Source: CAZOLI01 sp964580675
GTDB taxonomy: Bacteria; Planctomycetota; MHYJ01; CAYXQY01
Reading direction: 5' to 3'
NCBI GenBank assembly: GCA_964580675.1
Contig: CAZOLI010000009.1
Coordinates: 1 to 64,000, forward strand
Length of the DNA stretch: 64,000 nucleotides
The number at the start of each line of letters is the position of its first letter. Positions within the stretch are counted from its first letter, which is position 1. Positions 45,015-55,049 of this stretch are shown piece after piece. Made by a program: the position numbers and the translations under genes. Below the pieces are notes generated by a model. It worked only from the letters and a program-made list of their open reading frames with translations, was not told the DNA's origin and made no database searches.

Positions 45015-46169
45015 TCAATGCAACCCGGTTTCGTTCGAGAACAAACGAATTACGTTTTGAACGGTTCCCCGCAGCAACTCATCCGCGTTTTCCCTGCACT
45101 CGTCAAGGGTGGAGGGCCCATGGGCGACGGAAAACAGGGCGGTTACTCCTTCCTGGTAAAAAGAGGAATATTCCGGGGACGACGAAACAGGAATTCGGCC
45201 ACTGAATAGAAGACACGGCGTTCCGTGTTTTTTCGCCAGGCGGGCAACGGATACGGCGGCCTTTCCCTCCAGACTCGACGCGTCAAGAGCTCCTTCTCCC
45301 GTAAGAACCAGGTCCGCCCTGTTCACGGATGATTCCAGGTTCAATTTGTCAAATACGATCTCGACACCCGGCCTGAGTTCCGCGTCGAGAAAGGCAAACA
45401 ACCCCGCTCCCAAACCACCCGCTGCCCCCGCTCCTTCAAGATCCGAGACATCCCTGTCCAGCTCTTCCCGCAGGAGGTTCTGAAACGAAGCAAGGTTCTC
45501 CTCCAGTACCTCCACGTCCTCCGGAGAAGCTCCTTTCTGCGGACCGTACACCCTCGCCGCTCCATTTTCTCCGATCAGAGGATTCCGAACATCACAGGCG
45601 CAGGTAATGGTTGTCTCCCGCAACGCCGGCATGACCTCATCCGTTTCAATCCGGTGAATCCGATGAAGGGCCCCTCCGCCTCCCGTAACTTCGTCCCCGT
45701 TCTCGTCCAGAAACCGGTAGCCGAGTTTCCTCGCCATACCGGTCCCGCCATCGACGGTCGCGCTTCCCCCGATTCCCACGATCACGTGGTCACAACCTTC
45801 CTCAATGGCAGCCCGAATAAGCTCTCCGGTGCCCGCCGTTGTGGTATGAAGCGGATCATACTCGTCCCGGGACAGTAGCGTAAGACCCGATGCCCTGGCC
45901 ATTTCCACAATAGCCGTTCGCGAGTCACCGAGGATACCAAATTCCGCATGCACATCGCGACCGAGTGGCCCTTCCACCTTTTTCTCCACCGTTCGACCGC
46001 CAGTCGCATGTACCAGGGCATTGAGCGTACCATCTCCACCGTCCGCCACCGGTTTCTCAATTAGCTCATGGCCGTTACTTATTTCCTGAATGGCCTCCAC
46101 CATAACGGAGGCGGCCCGGCCAGCCGTCAGCGATCCTTTAAAGGCAGTTGGGGAAATTAATATTTCCAT
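45015..46169 (-). CDS. Glycerate kinase
   Basis: A 384-residue protein of the GarK/GlxK family. It starts MEILISPTAFKGSLTAGRAA (the PxxFKGSLsA signature), and has KPVADGGDGTLNALV, VGIGGSATVDGGTGMARKLGYRFLD, and DLVLTGEGALDASSLEGKA toward the end. It phosphorylates D-glycerate, most likely to 2-phosphoglycerate in this family. It is divergent from the small plus-strand gene at 46358. Confidence 0.93.
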   Translation of the reverse strand: MEILISPTAFKGSLTAGRAASVMVEAIQEISNGHELIEKPVADGGDGTLNALVHATGGRTVEKKVEGPLGRDVHAEFGILGDSRTAIVEMARASGLTLLSRDEYDPLHTTTAGTGELIRAAIEEGCDHVIVGIGGSATVDGGTGMARKLGYRFLDENGDEVTGGGGALHRIHRIETDEVMPALRETTITCACDVRNPLIGENGAARVYGPQKGASPEDVEVLEENLASFQNLLREELDRDVSDLEGAGAAGGLGAGLFAFLDAELRPGVEIVFDKLNLESSVNRADLVLTGEGALDASSLEGKAAVSVARLAKKHGTPCLLFSGRIPVSSSPEYSSFYQEGVTALFSVAHGPSTLDECRENADELLRGTVQNVIRLFSNETGLH

Positions 46170-46243
46170 AACAGAAGTTCACGGAATTGATTCAATCCGA
46201 AGGTAACAGAAAAGATTTGTAACCTGTATACTCCGTCAAACTA

Positions 46244-46272
46244 TTGTTTCTTCGACGACAGTTCAATATAAT
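46244..46272 (+). promoter_or_regulatory. Promoter of the gene at 46358
   Basis: TTGTTT at 46244-46249, a 17-bp spacer and a perfect TATAAT at 46267-46272. Transcription would start near 46279, after the upstream candidate start codons at 46244 and 46271; this supports ATG 46358 as the real start. Confidence 0.65.
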
Positions 46273-46357
46273 GAAGAATTATCGACTTCTTCTGTCGTTG
46301 TTTTGTAACACCGTTCTGTCATGCGGTGTTCGTTGGTTCACATTCAGGGAAAGACCA

Positions 46358-46795
46358 ATGCCACTTCAAAACCACCTGGAACTCCTCGAGGAAAACGTCC
46401 GTGACTACAATGGACGGAATGCCGAACTGATTGGATTTTTGCCCGACCTCTCTCAATTGATGATAAACGTGCTTCAGCATGAGGATACCGGGTACGAATA
46501 CCGTGAGTGGATCCTCAAAGTGCAGGGTTATCAAACCATTTCCGAAGACGTCATTCCGGAGGAGGTACACGGCGTCCCCGGTTACATTGACGACCTCTGG
46601 TTGTGTGCTTACGTCATCAACATGATGATCGACCAGGAGGAAAACTTACGACCACTCGAGGACAACTGGACGAAGGATATCCCTCTTATGGAAGTTTTGA
46701 ACGAAATTATTCAAACCGGTGATGAAGTACTGGGAGACCGTGCGGAAAAAATCCTCGATTTCGTAAACATCCCCCGGAATTCGAAGGTTTCGTAA
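46358..46795 (+). CDS. Small acidic DUF1232-like protein
   Basis: A 145-residue acidic protein. The stretch EEVHGVPGYIDDLWLCAYVINMM recalls the DUF1232/YkvA family, in which a Pro-Gly-x-x-Asp-Asp turn precedes a hydrophobic helix; the match is partial. A Shine-Dalgarno-like AGGGAAAG stands before the ATG. The start is set by this and by the promoter at 46244-46272. It is single, convergent with the dehydrogenase gene. Function unknown. Confidence 0.6.
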   Translation: MPLQNHLELLEENVRDYNGRNAELIGFLPDLSQLMINVLQHEDTGYEYREWILKVQGYQTISEDVIPEEVHGVPGYIDDLWLCAYVINMMIDQEENLRPLEDNWTKDIPLMEVLNEIIQTGDEVLGDRAEKILDFVNIPRNSKVS

Positions 46796-46831
46796 AGCGT
46801 ATGGCCGGGATCGGGCAACCATCCGGGTTCC

Positions 46832-48163
46832 TTAACGAAGGTCATCAAGGCGGTTGTGAACGATTCGCCGGGCCGCGGTTAACGGTCCGACATCCGACGC
46901 CCTGGCTTTCTCGTATACGCTCCGCAAATTCTCCGGGATAACCCGGAGGTGCTCACGAACATCCCCCATAACCTCCGAAACCTCCCGGTTTGCATTTTCC
47001 GGCTTCATTTCGTGAATGCCCTGGATCACGCCGCCGGCGTTGGCGATGGATTCCGGCTGGTAGAACACCCCGTTTCCGAGAAGCCGCTTTTCGTCCTCTT
47101 CTTCATCCTCGAGTACACAGTTTGCGACCGGCGCCACCACGGTTGCATTCAGTTCGGGAATGGTGGTTTCATTCAGCACGTTTGCCGGACCCGCCGGAAC
47201 CAGAACATCACAATCCTGACGATAAATGTCCTCCGGGGCCACGGTCGTCACTTCGTAATTCTCCTCAACGGAGGAAAGCCGTTCCGAATCCACGTCCGTA
47301 ACGGTCACCGTCGCTCCTCTGTCCACCAGAAGTTCGATCACTTCAATCCCGGTTCGGCCGACGCCCTGAACGGCAAAGGAACGGTCGGAAAGATCAGCGT
47401 CGTTCCAGCGACTCCGTTCCGCCAGCCAGGAGGCCGTTTCCTCGAGGGCCAGCATCCAACCTTCCGCCGTTACCCGGCCCGTGTGGGGGAATACCGGACG
47501 GTCACCTGCCCCCGCGCAGGCAATGTACGCCGTTTCCTCCGCGATCACGGAGAACTCCGAAGGGGAAAAACCCATGTCCGGACCGGCGACAAAACCCCCA
47601 AACTGCTCCAGAATTCGGCCAATACCTCGAAGATATTCGTCCGTTTTCTCCGGTCCGGTACCGGTAACCACGATTTTCCCCCCGCCAATCTCCAGTTGAT
47701 GGATCCGAGCTTTTCGGGTCATTACCTTTGAAAGCGCCAGTGCTTCCCGCCAGGTTTCGTCACCACTCTCTCCCGAACGGAACCGGATGCCGCCGAACGG
47801 CAGACCGGGGGTTCGGCTGTGAATCGACATCACCATTTTCAGGTTCGACGGAGGATGGCGGTAAATCCATGTGCCCGCGTGTTTCCCTTCGGACATTTCC
47901 CGAACAATACTCGCGGTCTCGGACCAGTCCACCGGATCACCATCCGCCAGCGTTACAAATTCACCGGTATCAAACCGTTGCTGAACAACGATTTCTCCGG
48001 TTTTTTCCCGATCCATTCGTTCAAAGATGCTCATGACGACCGTACGGAAAATCGAAGGATCAACATCATTCTTCAACATACGGTATGGATTACGAATCTG
48101 GCAGGGAAGGAAAACTCCTGTCTCTGTCCTCGGGACGGGTGAGCCCCGCACCGAAATTGCCAT
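46832..48163 (-). CDS. Glu/Leu/Phe/Val dehydrogenase-family amino-acid dehydrogenase
   Basis: A 443-residue ELFV-type protein. The catalytic-lysine region is LPFGGIRFRS then LEIGGGKIVVTGTG; the Asp/substrate segment is GGFVAGPDMGFSPSEF; the NAD domain has RSFAVQGVGRTGIEVIELL. The pattern is closer to leucine/phenylalanine dehydrogenase than to glutamate dehydrogenase, so oxidative deamination of a hydrophobic amino acid is likely. The start is uncertain: ATG 48163 has a fair Shine-Dalgarno (GGAACGGG) but gives a basic leader unlike the rest; ATG 48079 or 48034 would remove it. It is 27 nt behind the VWA gene and may belong to that operon. Confidence 0.8.
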   Translation of the reverse strand: MAISVRGSPVPRTETGVFLPCQIRNPYRMLKNDVDPSIFRTVVMSIFERMDREKTGEIVVQQRFDTGEFVTLADGDPVDWSETASIVREMSEGKHAGTWIYRHPPSNLKMVMSIHSRTPGLPFGGIRFRSGESGDETWREALALSKVMTRKARIHQLEIGGGKIVVTGTGPEKTDEYLRGIGRILEQFGGFVAGPDMGFSPSEFSVIAEETAYIACAGAGDRPVFPHTGRVTAEGWMLALEETASWLAERSRWNDADLSDRSFAVQGVGRTGIEVIELLVDRGATVTVTDVDSERLSSVEENYEVTTVAPEDIYRQDCDVLVPAGPANVLNETTIPELNATVVAPVANCVLEDEEEDEKRLLGNGVFYQPESIANAGGVIQGIHEMKPENANREVSEVMGDVREHLRVIPENLRSVYEKARASDVGPLTAARRIVHNRLDDLR

Positions 48164-48190
48164 CCCGTTCCGCCGATCCGGAACAGGACG

Positions 48191-50719
48191 TTATATGAGT
48201 TGCGTCCGTTTCCTCAGGAACCACTCGATGCCCAGAATCGTAACGAACAGAAACAGAAACAGTGGGGCGTTCCAGAGCTGCTCGCGATCCGACCGGAGAG
48301 ACACCTTTTCCGGTTTCCGGTAAAGAAGGTCATACAGCGGTTTGGGTTCGGATTCGCCGGACGGGGGAACAATGTTGTGGAGAAACCGAAATTCACCGTT
48401 GGTTTCCCGGGAAATTTTATTCAGGAGATCGGGATTCACTTCGGGATTTTTTCCTTCGACATCCAGCGGAACCACCTTGAACGACGTTTCGTCGTAATCA
48501 TCCACATCGTCATCTGAACTTTGCCGGGTCGAGTACGTACCGATCCACGCCCTGTAGTCCCCGAGATCCCGGGGGCGGAAGGTGCCTTTGTAGTTTCCGG
48601 GTTCATCCTGTTTATGCAGAGTGACCGTCTCTTCGCGATTCAGGTCCTTCTGTTCGATGTGAACGGTGACTTCATCACGGTCGGCCGGTTTGTAGTCACG
48701 ATTGAGCACCTGCGCATATACCTGTACCTTTTCCCCGGGATTGTATTCATCTTTTTCCACCCGAATCCGGTACCGTTTTGTGCCCATGAGCCGTCCCCCT
48801 CGAAGCCACCGAACGGACTCACTCCAGAAGGAGTAATAATATCGATCACCAATAATTTTTCGCATGGAATACCAGATGTCGTCCGATCCGACGAACATGG
48901 TTCGGCCCCGTCCGTACCGCTGGACCGTAACGATCGGGACCGGATCCCCATTTCGTGTCGCCTTTGGATGAACGGCAAGGGTATGGGCACCAAGTTTTGC
49001 CTTTTCAACGGGCTGATACCAGCGAAGGGGTTGAGGAAGACTTTCCTTGTTCTTGCGGTTGTCCTCCCAGAGTTCGACGTTTTTTTCCGGATCGGAGACA
49101 AGGCGCATTACGGGATGATCCCTTCCCTGCGGCGTCAATTTTGGACGGAAGGGTTGTGGGTTCTTGCGGTTGGCGGATCTTGCCGTATCGCCGACGACGA
49201 CCGGAAGAAGGTCTTCAAGGGGCGTATCGATAAAGCTTTCCGGATTATGATTTGGACCGGTTAAGAAAAGCACACCCCCCCCCAGTTCGTCGACGAAGGC
49301 CTTGATCCGCTCCATAATCTCCTCCTCCGATGTGGCCCCGACGGACTTGAGCTGTGAGGGGGTTATATCCCCAAGAATAATGACGTCGTAATTGGCCAGT
49401 TCCTTCCGGGTCTGCGGAAATTTGCTTGCCGGCTCCACTCCCGGACTGGAGGGCTGGGGATACGTGGGATCCGCACTCTGCAGAAGAACCTGGACCTTCA
49501 GGGTCTTGTCCCGGATCATCGCATTTTTCAGGAACCGGTATTCGTACCGGGGAAGCCCTTCGATGTAAAACACCCGTATTTCTCGATCAACCACCCGGAG
49601 GTTATGTGAGATTTTGTTGTTTTTGGTCTGAATCTCTTCCGGCTTCGGTTCAACACCGACTTCGACCTGATAATTTCCCGTCTCTTTTGGGGTCCATTTT
49701 AATATTTCCTCCTGTTTTTCCCCGTTCCCTTTCAGGGTAATGTCCTTCGTTTTGAGCGTTTCGCCGGAGGAGGTTCGGAGGTATGCCGTTGCGGATTTTG
49801 AATCCTCCTTCCGCAGTCCCTGGCTTTTTATCGTTGCCTTGAACACCACCGGATCGGGGGCATCCGCCTGCGCAGCGTCCGGTGCTTCCAGGTCCGTCAT
49901 CACAATGTCTTTTGGTTTGTACGGATTACCAACCGCAACGGTATAGATGGGGATGTCATCTCCCCTTTGACTGATCTTGCGGGCCGCCTGCCGGGGATCG
50001 GCACCGATATTGGACTGTCCGTCGGTAAAGATGACAATCGCCGACGTCTGGTGCCCCTGCTGTTTTTTCAGCGTCTGATTTATGGCGTCTCCCAGTGCCG
50101 TACCTCCGGATTCTTCGGCCTCCGTAAAATCTCCTTCGGACGGTGCATTTTGCAGGGAGGTGGCAAACTGATACTCCTTCAGTACCTGATCCTTCGACAT
50201 TTTTTCAAGGAGTTTGAGTTCCTCGTTGTTCAGCGTCCGGTTCAGTATATTCAGCCGGCTCATGTTGGATAGGCGGCTTCTCAAATTCCCCGGGTTTTCC
50301 TCCCCGTCGTCCTGAAGCCCCGTAACCCGGCCCAGTTTGTTAATGATGTTGTCATCCCGGTACCGATCCTGGAACGTCATACTCTTGGAAGTATCCACCA
50401 CCACCGCCACCTGGCTCTCCTGCTTCAGCGTGATCTGACGGTACAGGTACGGCTGGAATATCATAACAAGAATAAGCAGAACCGCCAGAACACGCAGTCC
50501 CCCCAGAAGTATTCGATAGGGGTTCGGGAGGTTTGGCTCAAAACGATATACCAGAAACGCAAATCCCAGAACAGCGGGAATAATAATCAACACGATGATC
50601 CACGTTTCCGGCATGTTGGCCCAGCCGAGTTTCCACTCTTCACCGGACCCGAACACATTTTCATCGAGGTTTAACAGCCACTTCAATATAGTGGTAAAAA
50701 AGCCATTTCCCAGTAACAT
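48191..50719 (-). CDS. VWA-domain membrane protein of the MoxR/Bat cluster
   Basis: An 842-residue inner-membrane protein. Two N-terminal helices (WIIVLIIIPAVLGFAFLVY and GGLRVLAVLLILVMIF) are followed by a von Willebrand A domain with VAVVVDTSKSMTFQDR (MIDAS DxSxS) and VIFTDGQSNIG. After beta-rich modules comes a glutamine-amidotransferase-like region (VIILGDITPSQLK, GGVLFLTGPNHNPESF). A further helix (PLFLFLFVTILGIEWFL) and RKRT end the protein. Its ATG overlaps the preceding VWA gene by one base. The domain order matches large VWA proteins next to MoxR/DUF58 genes in Planctomycetes; molecular role unknown. Confidence 0.85.
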   Translation of the reverse strand: MLLGNGFFTTILKWLLNLDENVFGSGEEWKLGWANMPETWIIVLIIIPAVLGFAFLVYRFEPNLPNPYRILLGGLRVLAVLLILVMIFQPYLYRQITLKQESQVAVVVDTSKSMTFQDRYRDDNIINKLGRVTGLQDDGEENPGNLRSRLSNMSRLNILNRTLNNEELKLLEKMSKDQVLKEYQFATSLQNAPSEGDFTEAEESGGTALGDAINQTLKKQQGHQTSAIVIFTDGQSNIGADPRQAARKISQRGDDIPIYTVAVGNPYKPKDIVMTDLEAPDAAQADAPDPVVFKATIKSQGLRKEDSKSATAYLRTSSGETLKTKDITLKGNGEKQEEILKWTPKETGNYQVEVGVEPKPEEIQTKNNKISHNLRVVDREIRVFYIEGLPRYEYRFLKNAMIRDKTLKVQVLLQSADPTYPQPSSPGVEPASKFPQTRKELANYDVIILGDITPSQLKSVGATSEEEIMERIKAFVDELGGGVLFLTGPNHNPESFIDTPLEDLLPVVVGDTARSANRKNPQPFRPKLTPQGRDHPVMRLVSDPEKNVELWEDNRKNKESLPQPLRWYQPVEKAKLGAHTLAVHPKATRNGDPVPIVTVQRYGRGRTMFVGSDDIWYSMRKIIGDRYYYSFWSESVRWLRGGRLMGTKRYRIRVEKDEYNPGEKVQVYAQVLNRDYKPADRDEVTVHIEQKDLNREETVTLHKQDEPGNYKGTFRPRDLGDYRAWIGTYSTRQSSDDDVDDYDETSFKVVPLDVEGKNPEVNPDLLNKISRETNGEFRFLHNIVPPSGESEPKPLYDLLYRKPEKVSLRSDREQLWNAPLFLFLFVTILGIEWFLRKRTQLI

Positions 50720-52950
50720 TAACCCACCTCTCGTCTCCTATCGATGCGAAGTGCAAGCAAACTCTCCAGGGCGAGAAACCCGATAAGCAGAAACGCGAGG
50801 ACTTTCCAGATATTACTCTTTTTTTCCTTCATTTCCGTCTGACCCTGTTCCTGCGTTCCACCACCGACGAACTGAAAATCAAATTTTGGGTAAGCGTTCT
50901 CCAGTTCCTTTTTGCTTGTTCTCGTGAGATCACCCTCCGATGGTTCAAGATTGACGGCAATCACGTCTTCGTCCACCCATTTTTTGTTGGCTTCCTCGGA
51001 TTCTTTCCGGAGACTGTAAATGCCCATTTCATCCAGATCCCGGAGGTTCAGCACGTATCCTCCGTCCCGTAGCGAGCGGGGATTCAACGTCGTCTGCCGG
51101 TCCTCGGGATCCGTCAGTCGAAATTTCTTGTTGTAATCAAATTCCGTTACGGGCAGATCCACCACATCCCCCACCTTTATGTTCCTCACGCCCATTCGCT
51201 GACCGAGGAGGTACTGCGCCATCTCGTTGACCAGAATGGGAAACCCCTGGAAGTTGGACCAGAGATTCCATTCCTGATCAGCTGACGTGGTCACTGTCAG
51301 AAGTTTTCCCTGACCGATCAGCCGCTCCAGAATGGCCGGACTATTTGCGGCGTCGTCAAAATTGGCGAGAGTCCACGTGTTCGGGTCTTCCGGATCCACC
51401 GTCACACGAATCCACTTCTGTGTGATCAGGGCTGAAAGATGCTGTGGATAATCCTCAAAAATCTGAAAAATGGGATGGGAAAATTCCACATCCGTGAGTC
51501 GAGCCAGGTTCCCTTCCTGGTACGATCGTTCCACGAGCTCCTCAAGTTTCCCGGGGAGAAACGGTTCTTTTGCGTCAAGCAGTACCTCGTTGTACTGTTC
51601 TATGGTCACCTCGTCACCAAGAAACATCAGTACCCCTCCTCCACGCTTGACAAATCGAGTCAGGTCCTGTTTTCGGGCCTCCCGAACGGTGGAGAGATTG
51701 GCCAGAATGACGAGGTCGAAATTTAGCAGTGATTGGTCACGGAACATGAAGTCGGAAACGACTTTGGTACTGAACGGACTTGATCCCTCCGAAGGATTCA
51801 GTGCCGTTTCCACAAAAAAGGACTCGTTTTCCGTTTTTGAGGCTTCCCCCATGTCCCCGTCCACAATCAGAACATCAATTTTTTTCTTTACGTTAAGCGC
51901 GCGATATCGCCTGTTGTCCGGCTCCAGTTTGTCCGTTTCGAGTTCCACGTGCAGATTATGGGGTCCCGTATCCGAAAATCGCACATCCCGGAACTCCTTC
52001 GGCACGGTTGAATTCGGTTTTATGTTCAGATCAAGGGATTCCACCTTTTGATTATCCCGGTACAGGGTGATGGTGCCGGTTTTGTTGTTTCCGGAGAAAT
52101 TCCGCACCTGTGCCGTCACGGACACTCCCTGATCGGTAACCACAAATTCCCGATCCATACTCAGATCCACAATTCCAAGGTTATCCGTCCGTTTGGTTCC
52201 CACATCCACCAGCGCGACGGAGTCCACGGAATCGGTCATGGCATTCAGTTTCTCCTTGATTTCCTGACCGGTTTTCTGTTCTTCCGGGAACCACGAATTC
52301 TGCTGCATATCCGTGAACCAGAACACTTTCTTCTCCATGTTCTCGTCCTCGATCTTGTCCACGTTCTGTTTCAGCAGATCAATGGTTGATTTCAGGTCCG
52401 CGCCGTAATTCGACGGTTCAAGTTCCTCAATAAGGTCTATGGCCCGGCTCCGATCCTGACTCGGGTCCCCGACGATTTCCCGGGGGTTGGCCGATGCGGT
52501 CAGAATGGATATCCGGTCCCCGTTTTCCGGCCGAAAATTGTTCTCCACCAGTTTTTTGGCCCGGTTTCGCGCGTCGTCAAACACCGTTTTTTTCGCGCCC
52601 CCGGCCTCCGGCTTTTTCTTGGACATGCTGTATGAATCATCCACCACAACGATCATGTGTTTTTTCGTCTCCGCCCCGAACACATCAACCGGCGTATTGA
52701 AAAACGGCTGAGCCAGGGCGAAACCGAGCAGCGCAAGCAGGAGGAAACGCAGCAGAAGGAGCAGCAGGTTTTCCAGCTGAACCCGCCGCCGCGTCTTTTC
52801 CTCGGCGCGGAGCAGAAACTCCATGGCCGCCCAGTCCATTTTCTGGTAAAAAGTCCGGTTCAGGATATGGATGATGATGGGCACGGACCCCAGAAGTAAC
52901 CCGAGACCGGCCATCAGCGGACTTGTCAGAAAACTCGTCAGGAAGTTCAT
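50719..52950 (-). CDS. BatA-type VWA membrane protein
   Basis: A 743-residue protein that starts with the BatA N-terminal region: SPLMAGLGLLLGSVPIIIHILNR, then LENLLLLLLRFLLLALLGFALAQPFF. A VWA domain follows with MIVVVDDSYSMSKKK (MIDAS). The middle has beta domains and a DUF4350/amidotransferase-like stretch (KRGGGVLMFLGDEVTIEQYN). The C-terminal helix is VLAFLLIGFLALESLLALRI. It overlaps the DUF58 gene by 4 bases (ATGA) and the second VWA gene by one. Confidence 0.87.
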   Translation of the reverse strand: MNFLTSFLTSPLMAGLGLLLGSVPIIIHILNRTFYQKMDWAAMEFLLRAEEKTRRRVQLENLLLLLLRFLLLALLGFALAQPFFNTPVDVFGAETKKHMIVVVDDSYSMSKKKPEAGGAKKTVFDDARNRAKKLVENNFRPENGDRISILTASANPREIVGDPSQDRSRAIDLIEELEPSNYGADLKSTIDLLKQNVDKIEDENMEKKVFWFTDMQQNSWFPEEQKTGQEIKEKLNAMTDSVDSVALVDVGTKRTDNLGIVDLSMDREFVVTDQGVSVTAQVRNFSGNNKTGTITLYRDNQKVESLDLNIKPNSTVPKEFRDVRFSDTGPHNLHVELETDKLEPDNRRYRALNVKKKIDVLIVDGDMGEASKTENESFFVETALNPSEGSSPFSTKVVSDFMFRDQSLLNFDLVILANLSTVREARKQDLTRFVKRGGGVLMFLGDEVTIEQYNEVLLDAKEPFLPGKLEELVERSYQEGNLARLTDVEFSHPIFQIFEDYPQHLSALITQKWIRVTVDPEDPNTWTLANFDDAANSPAILERLIGQGKLLTVTTSADQEWNLWSNFQGFPILVNEMAQYLLGQRMGVRNIKVGDVVDLPVTEFDYNKKFRLTDPEDRQTTLNPRSLRDGGYVLNLRDLDEMGIYSLRKESEEANKKWVDEDVIAVNLEPSEGDLTRTSKKELENAYPKFDFQFVGGGTQEQGQTEMKEKKSNIWKVLAFLLIGFLALESLLALRIDRRREVG

Positions 52951-53855
52951 CCTTTGCTCCTGAGCATTCCCATTCGCTTCGCGAGATACGTACTAAGAGC
53001 GACGTCCAGTTTTTCGTCGGTCCGGATCATCTTGTAATCCATCGAATTGGCCAGGCAGGCACTTTCAATCTGGGTGTTGTGTTCCTCAATTTCTTCGAGA
53101 TACGCCTCCCGCAGGGCCTTCGGATCCGCGAGAAGTTCATCCGGCAATTCCATCCCCTTAAACCGGGTCATCTCCTTCATCGGAAACTCCACCTCGTACG
53201 GATCCAGAATCTGCATCACAATGACGTCGTGTTCCCGGTGACGGAAATGAGACAGCCCCCCTTCTATGGCGTCCGTGTCGTCAAAGAGGTCACTGATAAT
53301 AATCACAAGCCCACGGTGAGAAATTCGCTGTGCCGCCTCATTCAAAATCTGGTCCATGTCCGTCTTTTCGGAGGGGCTCAGATCCGAGAGCATTTTGACA
53401 ATTGTCTGAAAATGAGCGGAACTGTTCGATGGTGATATGAAATCCTGAATCCCTTCGTCAAACGTGATCAGACCCACACCATCCTGCTGCTGGATAACCA
53501 GGTACGCAAGAGACGCGGCAACGTATCGGGTGTATTCCAGTTTGCTTACCCGGTCCTCGGACGCGTAATCCATCGATTTGCTCAGATCAACGATGAGGTT
53601 TACCCGGAGGTTCGTTTCCTGCTCGTACTCCTTAATATATAGGCGATCCGTCCGGGCAAATACCTTCCAGTCCAGGTGGCGCAGATCATCGCCCGGAACG
53701 TACTCACGATGCTGAGCAAATTCAACACTGACTCCCTTATACGGACTCTCATGCATTCCCGAGATAAATCCTTCGACAATGCGCCGGGCTTTCAGCTCCA
53801 GTCCTCCAACCTGATTTAAAACCTTTGGGTCCAGGTATTTTTGTGGATCACTCAT
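52947..53855 (-). CDS. DUF58 (VWA-like) protein
   Basis: A 302-residue soluble protein of the DUF58 family, marked by the segment YKGVSVEFAQHREYVPGDDLRHLDWKVFARTDRLYIKEYEQE and a VWA-like core VNLIVDLSKSMDY ... LVIIISDLFDDTDAI. These proteins almost always accompany a MoxR ATPase, as here (90 nt upstream), and are thought to pass signals from the ATPase to membrane VWA proteins. Start ATG 53855. Confidence 0.92.
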   Translation of the reverse strand: MSDPQKYLDPKVLNQVGGLELKARRIVEGFISGMHESPYKGVSVEFAQHREYVPGDDLRHLDWKVFARTDRLYIKEYEQETNLRVNLIVDLSKSMDYASEDRVSKLEYTRYVAASLAYLVIQQQDGVGLITFDEGIQDFISPSNSSAHFQTIVKMLSDLSPSEKTDMDQILNEAAQRISHRGLVIIISDLFDDTDAIEGGLSHFRHREHDVIVMQILDPYEVEFPMKEMTRFKGMELPDELLADPKALREAYLEEIEEHNTQIESACLANSMDYKMIRTDEKLDVALSTYLAKRMGMLRSKG

Positions 53856-53945
53856 GAGGCACTCCTACAAGGGAGACAACTTATTCACCGAACATCCCGA
53901 ACCTGCTGAAGGACCGGTTTAACGGACACAAAACGCAAAAATCGT

Positions 53946-55049
53946 TTATCCTTCCGATGATCCCAGTACCTCGGGAAGCTCCTCGTCTTCCAGTTTCTCA
54001 CTGGAGACAGGGGGTACTTCATCCAGAAGCATATCCGTTATGTCATCCGTGTCGATGCCTTCCGCTTCGGCACTGAAGTTCGTAATCATCCGATGTCGGA
54101 GAACCGGATGGGCCACGGCCTGGATGTCTTCCGAGGAAACGTAGGGGCGCCCGTGCAGAACAGCGCGGGCTTTTCCGCCAATAATCAGGTACTGCGTCGC
54201 TCTCGGACCGGCTCCCCACGAAAGCCATTCCTTGACGAAGTCCGGGGCTTCTTCCTTGTCCACTCTTGTTTTTCGAACAATTTCCATTGCGTACTCGATG
54301 ACCTGCTCGGCAATGGGAACCCGTCGAATAATGTCCTGGAGTTCAAGTATTCGTTCCTGTGAGAGAACCTCGTCCACTTCCTCATCAAAGGTGGACGTGG
54401 TTAACTCCATAATTTCCTTCTCCTCTTCCGCCGTCGGATAATCCACGTTAATCATGAACATAAACCGGTCCAGCTGAGCTTCCGGAAGCGGATACGTTCC
54501 TTCCTGTTCGATCGGGTTCTGAGTGGCCAGCACAAAGAACGGCTCATCAAGCGAATACTTGCTTCCACCGGCCGTTACCTGTTTCTCCTGCATTGCCTCA
54601 AGAAGTGCTGCCTGGGTTTTCGGTGGGGTTCGGTTGATTTCGTCCGCGAGAATGATGTTCGCAAACAGAGGTCCCTGCCGAAATTCAAGGTTCCGTTCGC
54701 CCGTTGACTGATTCGTCTGAATAATCTCCGTACCGGTGATGTCCGAAGGCATCAGGTCCGGCGTAAACTGAATCCGACTGAATTCAAGCCCGAGGCACTG
54801 GGCGAGGGTTCGGACCATTAATGTTTTTGCAAGACCGGGAACCCCGACCAGAAGGGAATGACCGTCACTGAAAATGGAGATCAGAATCTGTTCGAGTACT
54901 TTTTTCTGACCGACGATGTTGCGTTCCAGCTCACTTTCAAGTGTTTCCCGAGCTTCACTTAATTGCTTGACCGCCTCAACATCACTTTCCTCAAATTCAT
55001 CGGACGATCCTCTCTTCACCTGTTCTTCGCTTTTCTCCTCGTCAGCCAT
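53946..55049 (-). CDS. MoxR-family AAA+ ATPase
   Basis: A 367-residue ATPase: Walker A GVPGLAKTLMVRTLAQ, Walker B ILADEINRTPPKTQAALLEAMQEKQVT, sensor and arginine-finger region ATQNPIEQEGTYPLPEAQLDRFMF, and the C-terminal lid with SWGAGPRATQYLIIGGKARA. It is a chaperone-like ATPase that acts with DUF58 and VWA partners. The start is ATG 55049 behind GGAG; a longer frame exists to 55130 but adds a basic leader. A TATAAT stands on the minus strand at 55070-55065 without a good -35. Confidence 0.92.
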   Translation of the reverse strand: MADEEKSEEQVKRGSSDEFEESDVEAVKQLSEARETLESELERNIVGQKKVLEQILISIFSDGHSLLVGVPGLAKTLMVRTLAQCLGLEFSRIQFTPDLMPSDITGTEIIQTNQSTGERNLEFRQGPLFANIILADEINRTPPKTQAALLEAMQEKQVTAGGSKYSLDEPFFVLATQNPIEQEGTYPLPEAQLDRFMFMINVDYPTAEEEKEIMELTTSTFDEEVDEVLSQERILELQDIIRRVPIAEQVIEYAMEIVRKTRVDKEEAPDFVKEWLSWGAGPRATQYLIIGGKARAVLHGRPYVSSEDIQAVAHPVLRHRMITNFSAEAEGIDTDDITDMLLDEVPPVSSEKLEDEELPEVLGSSEG

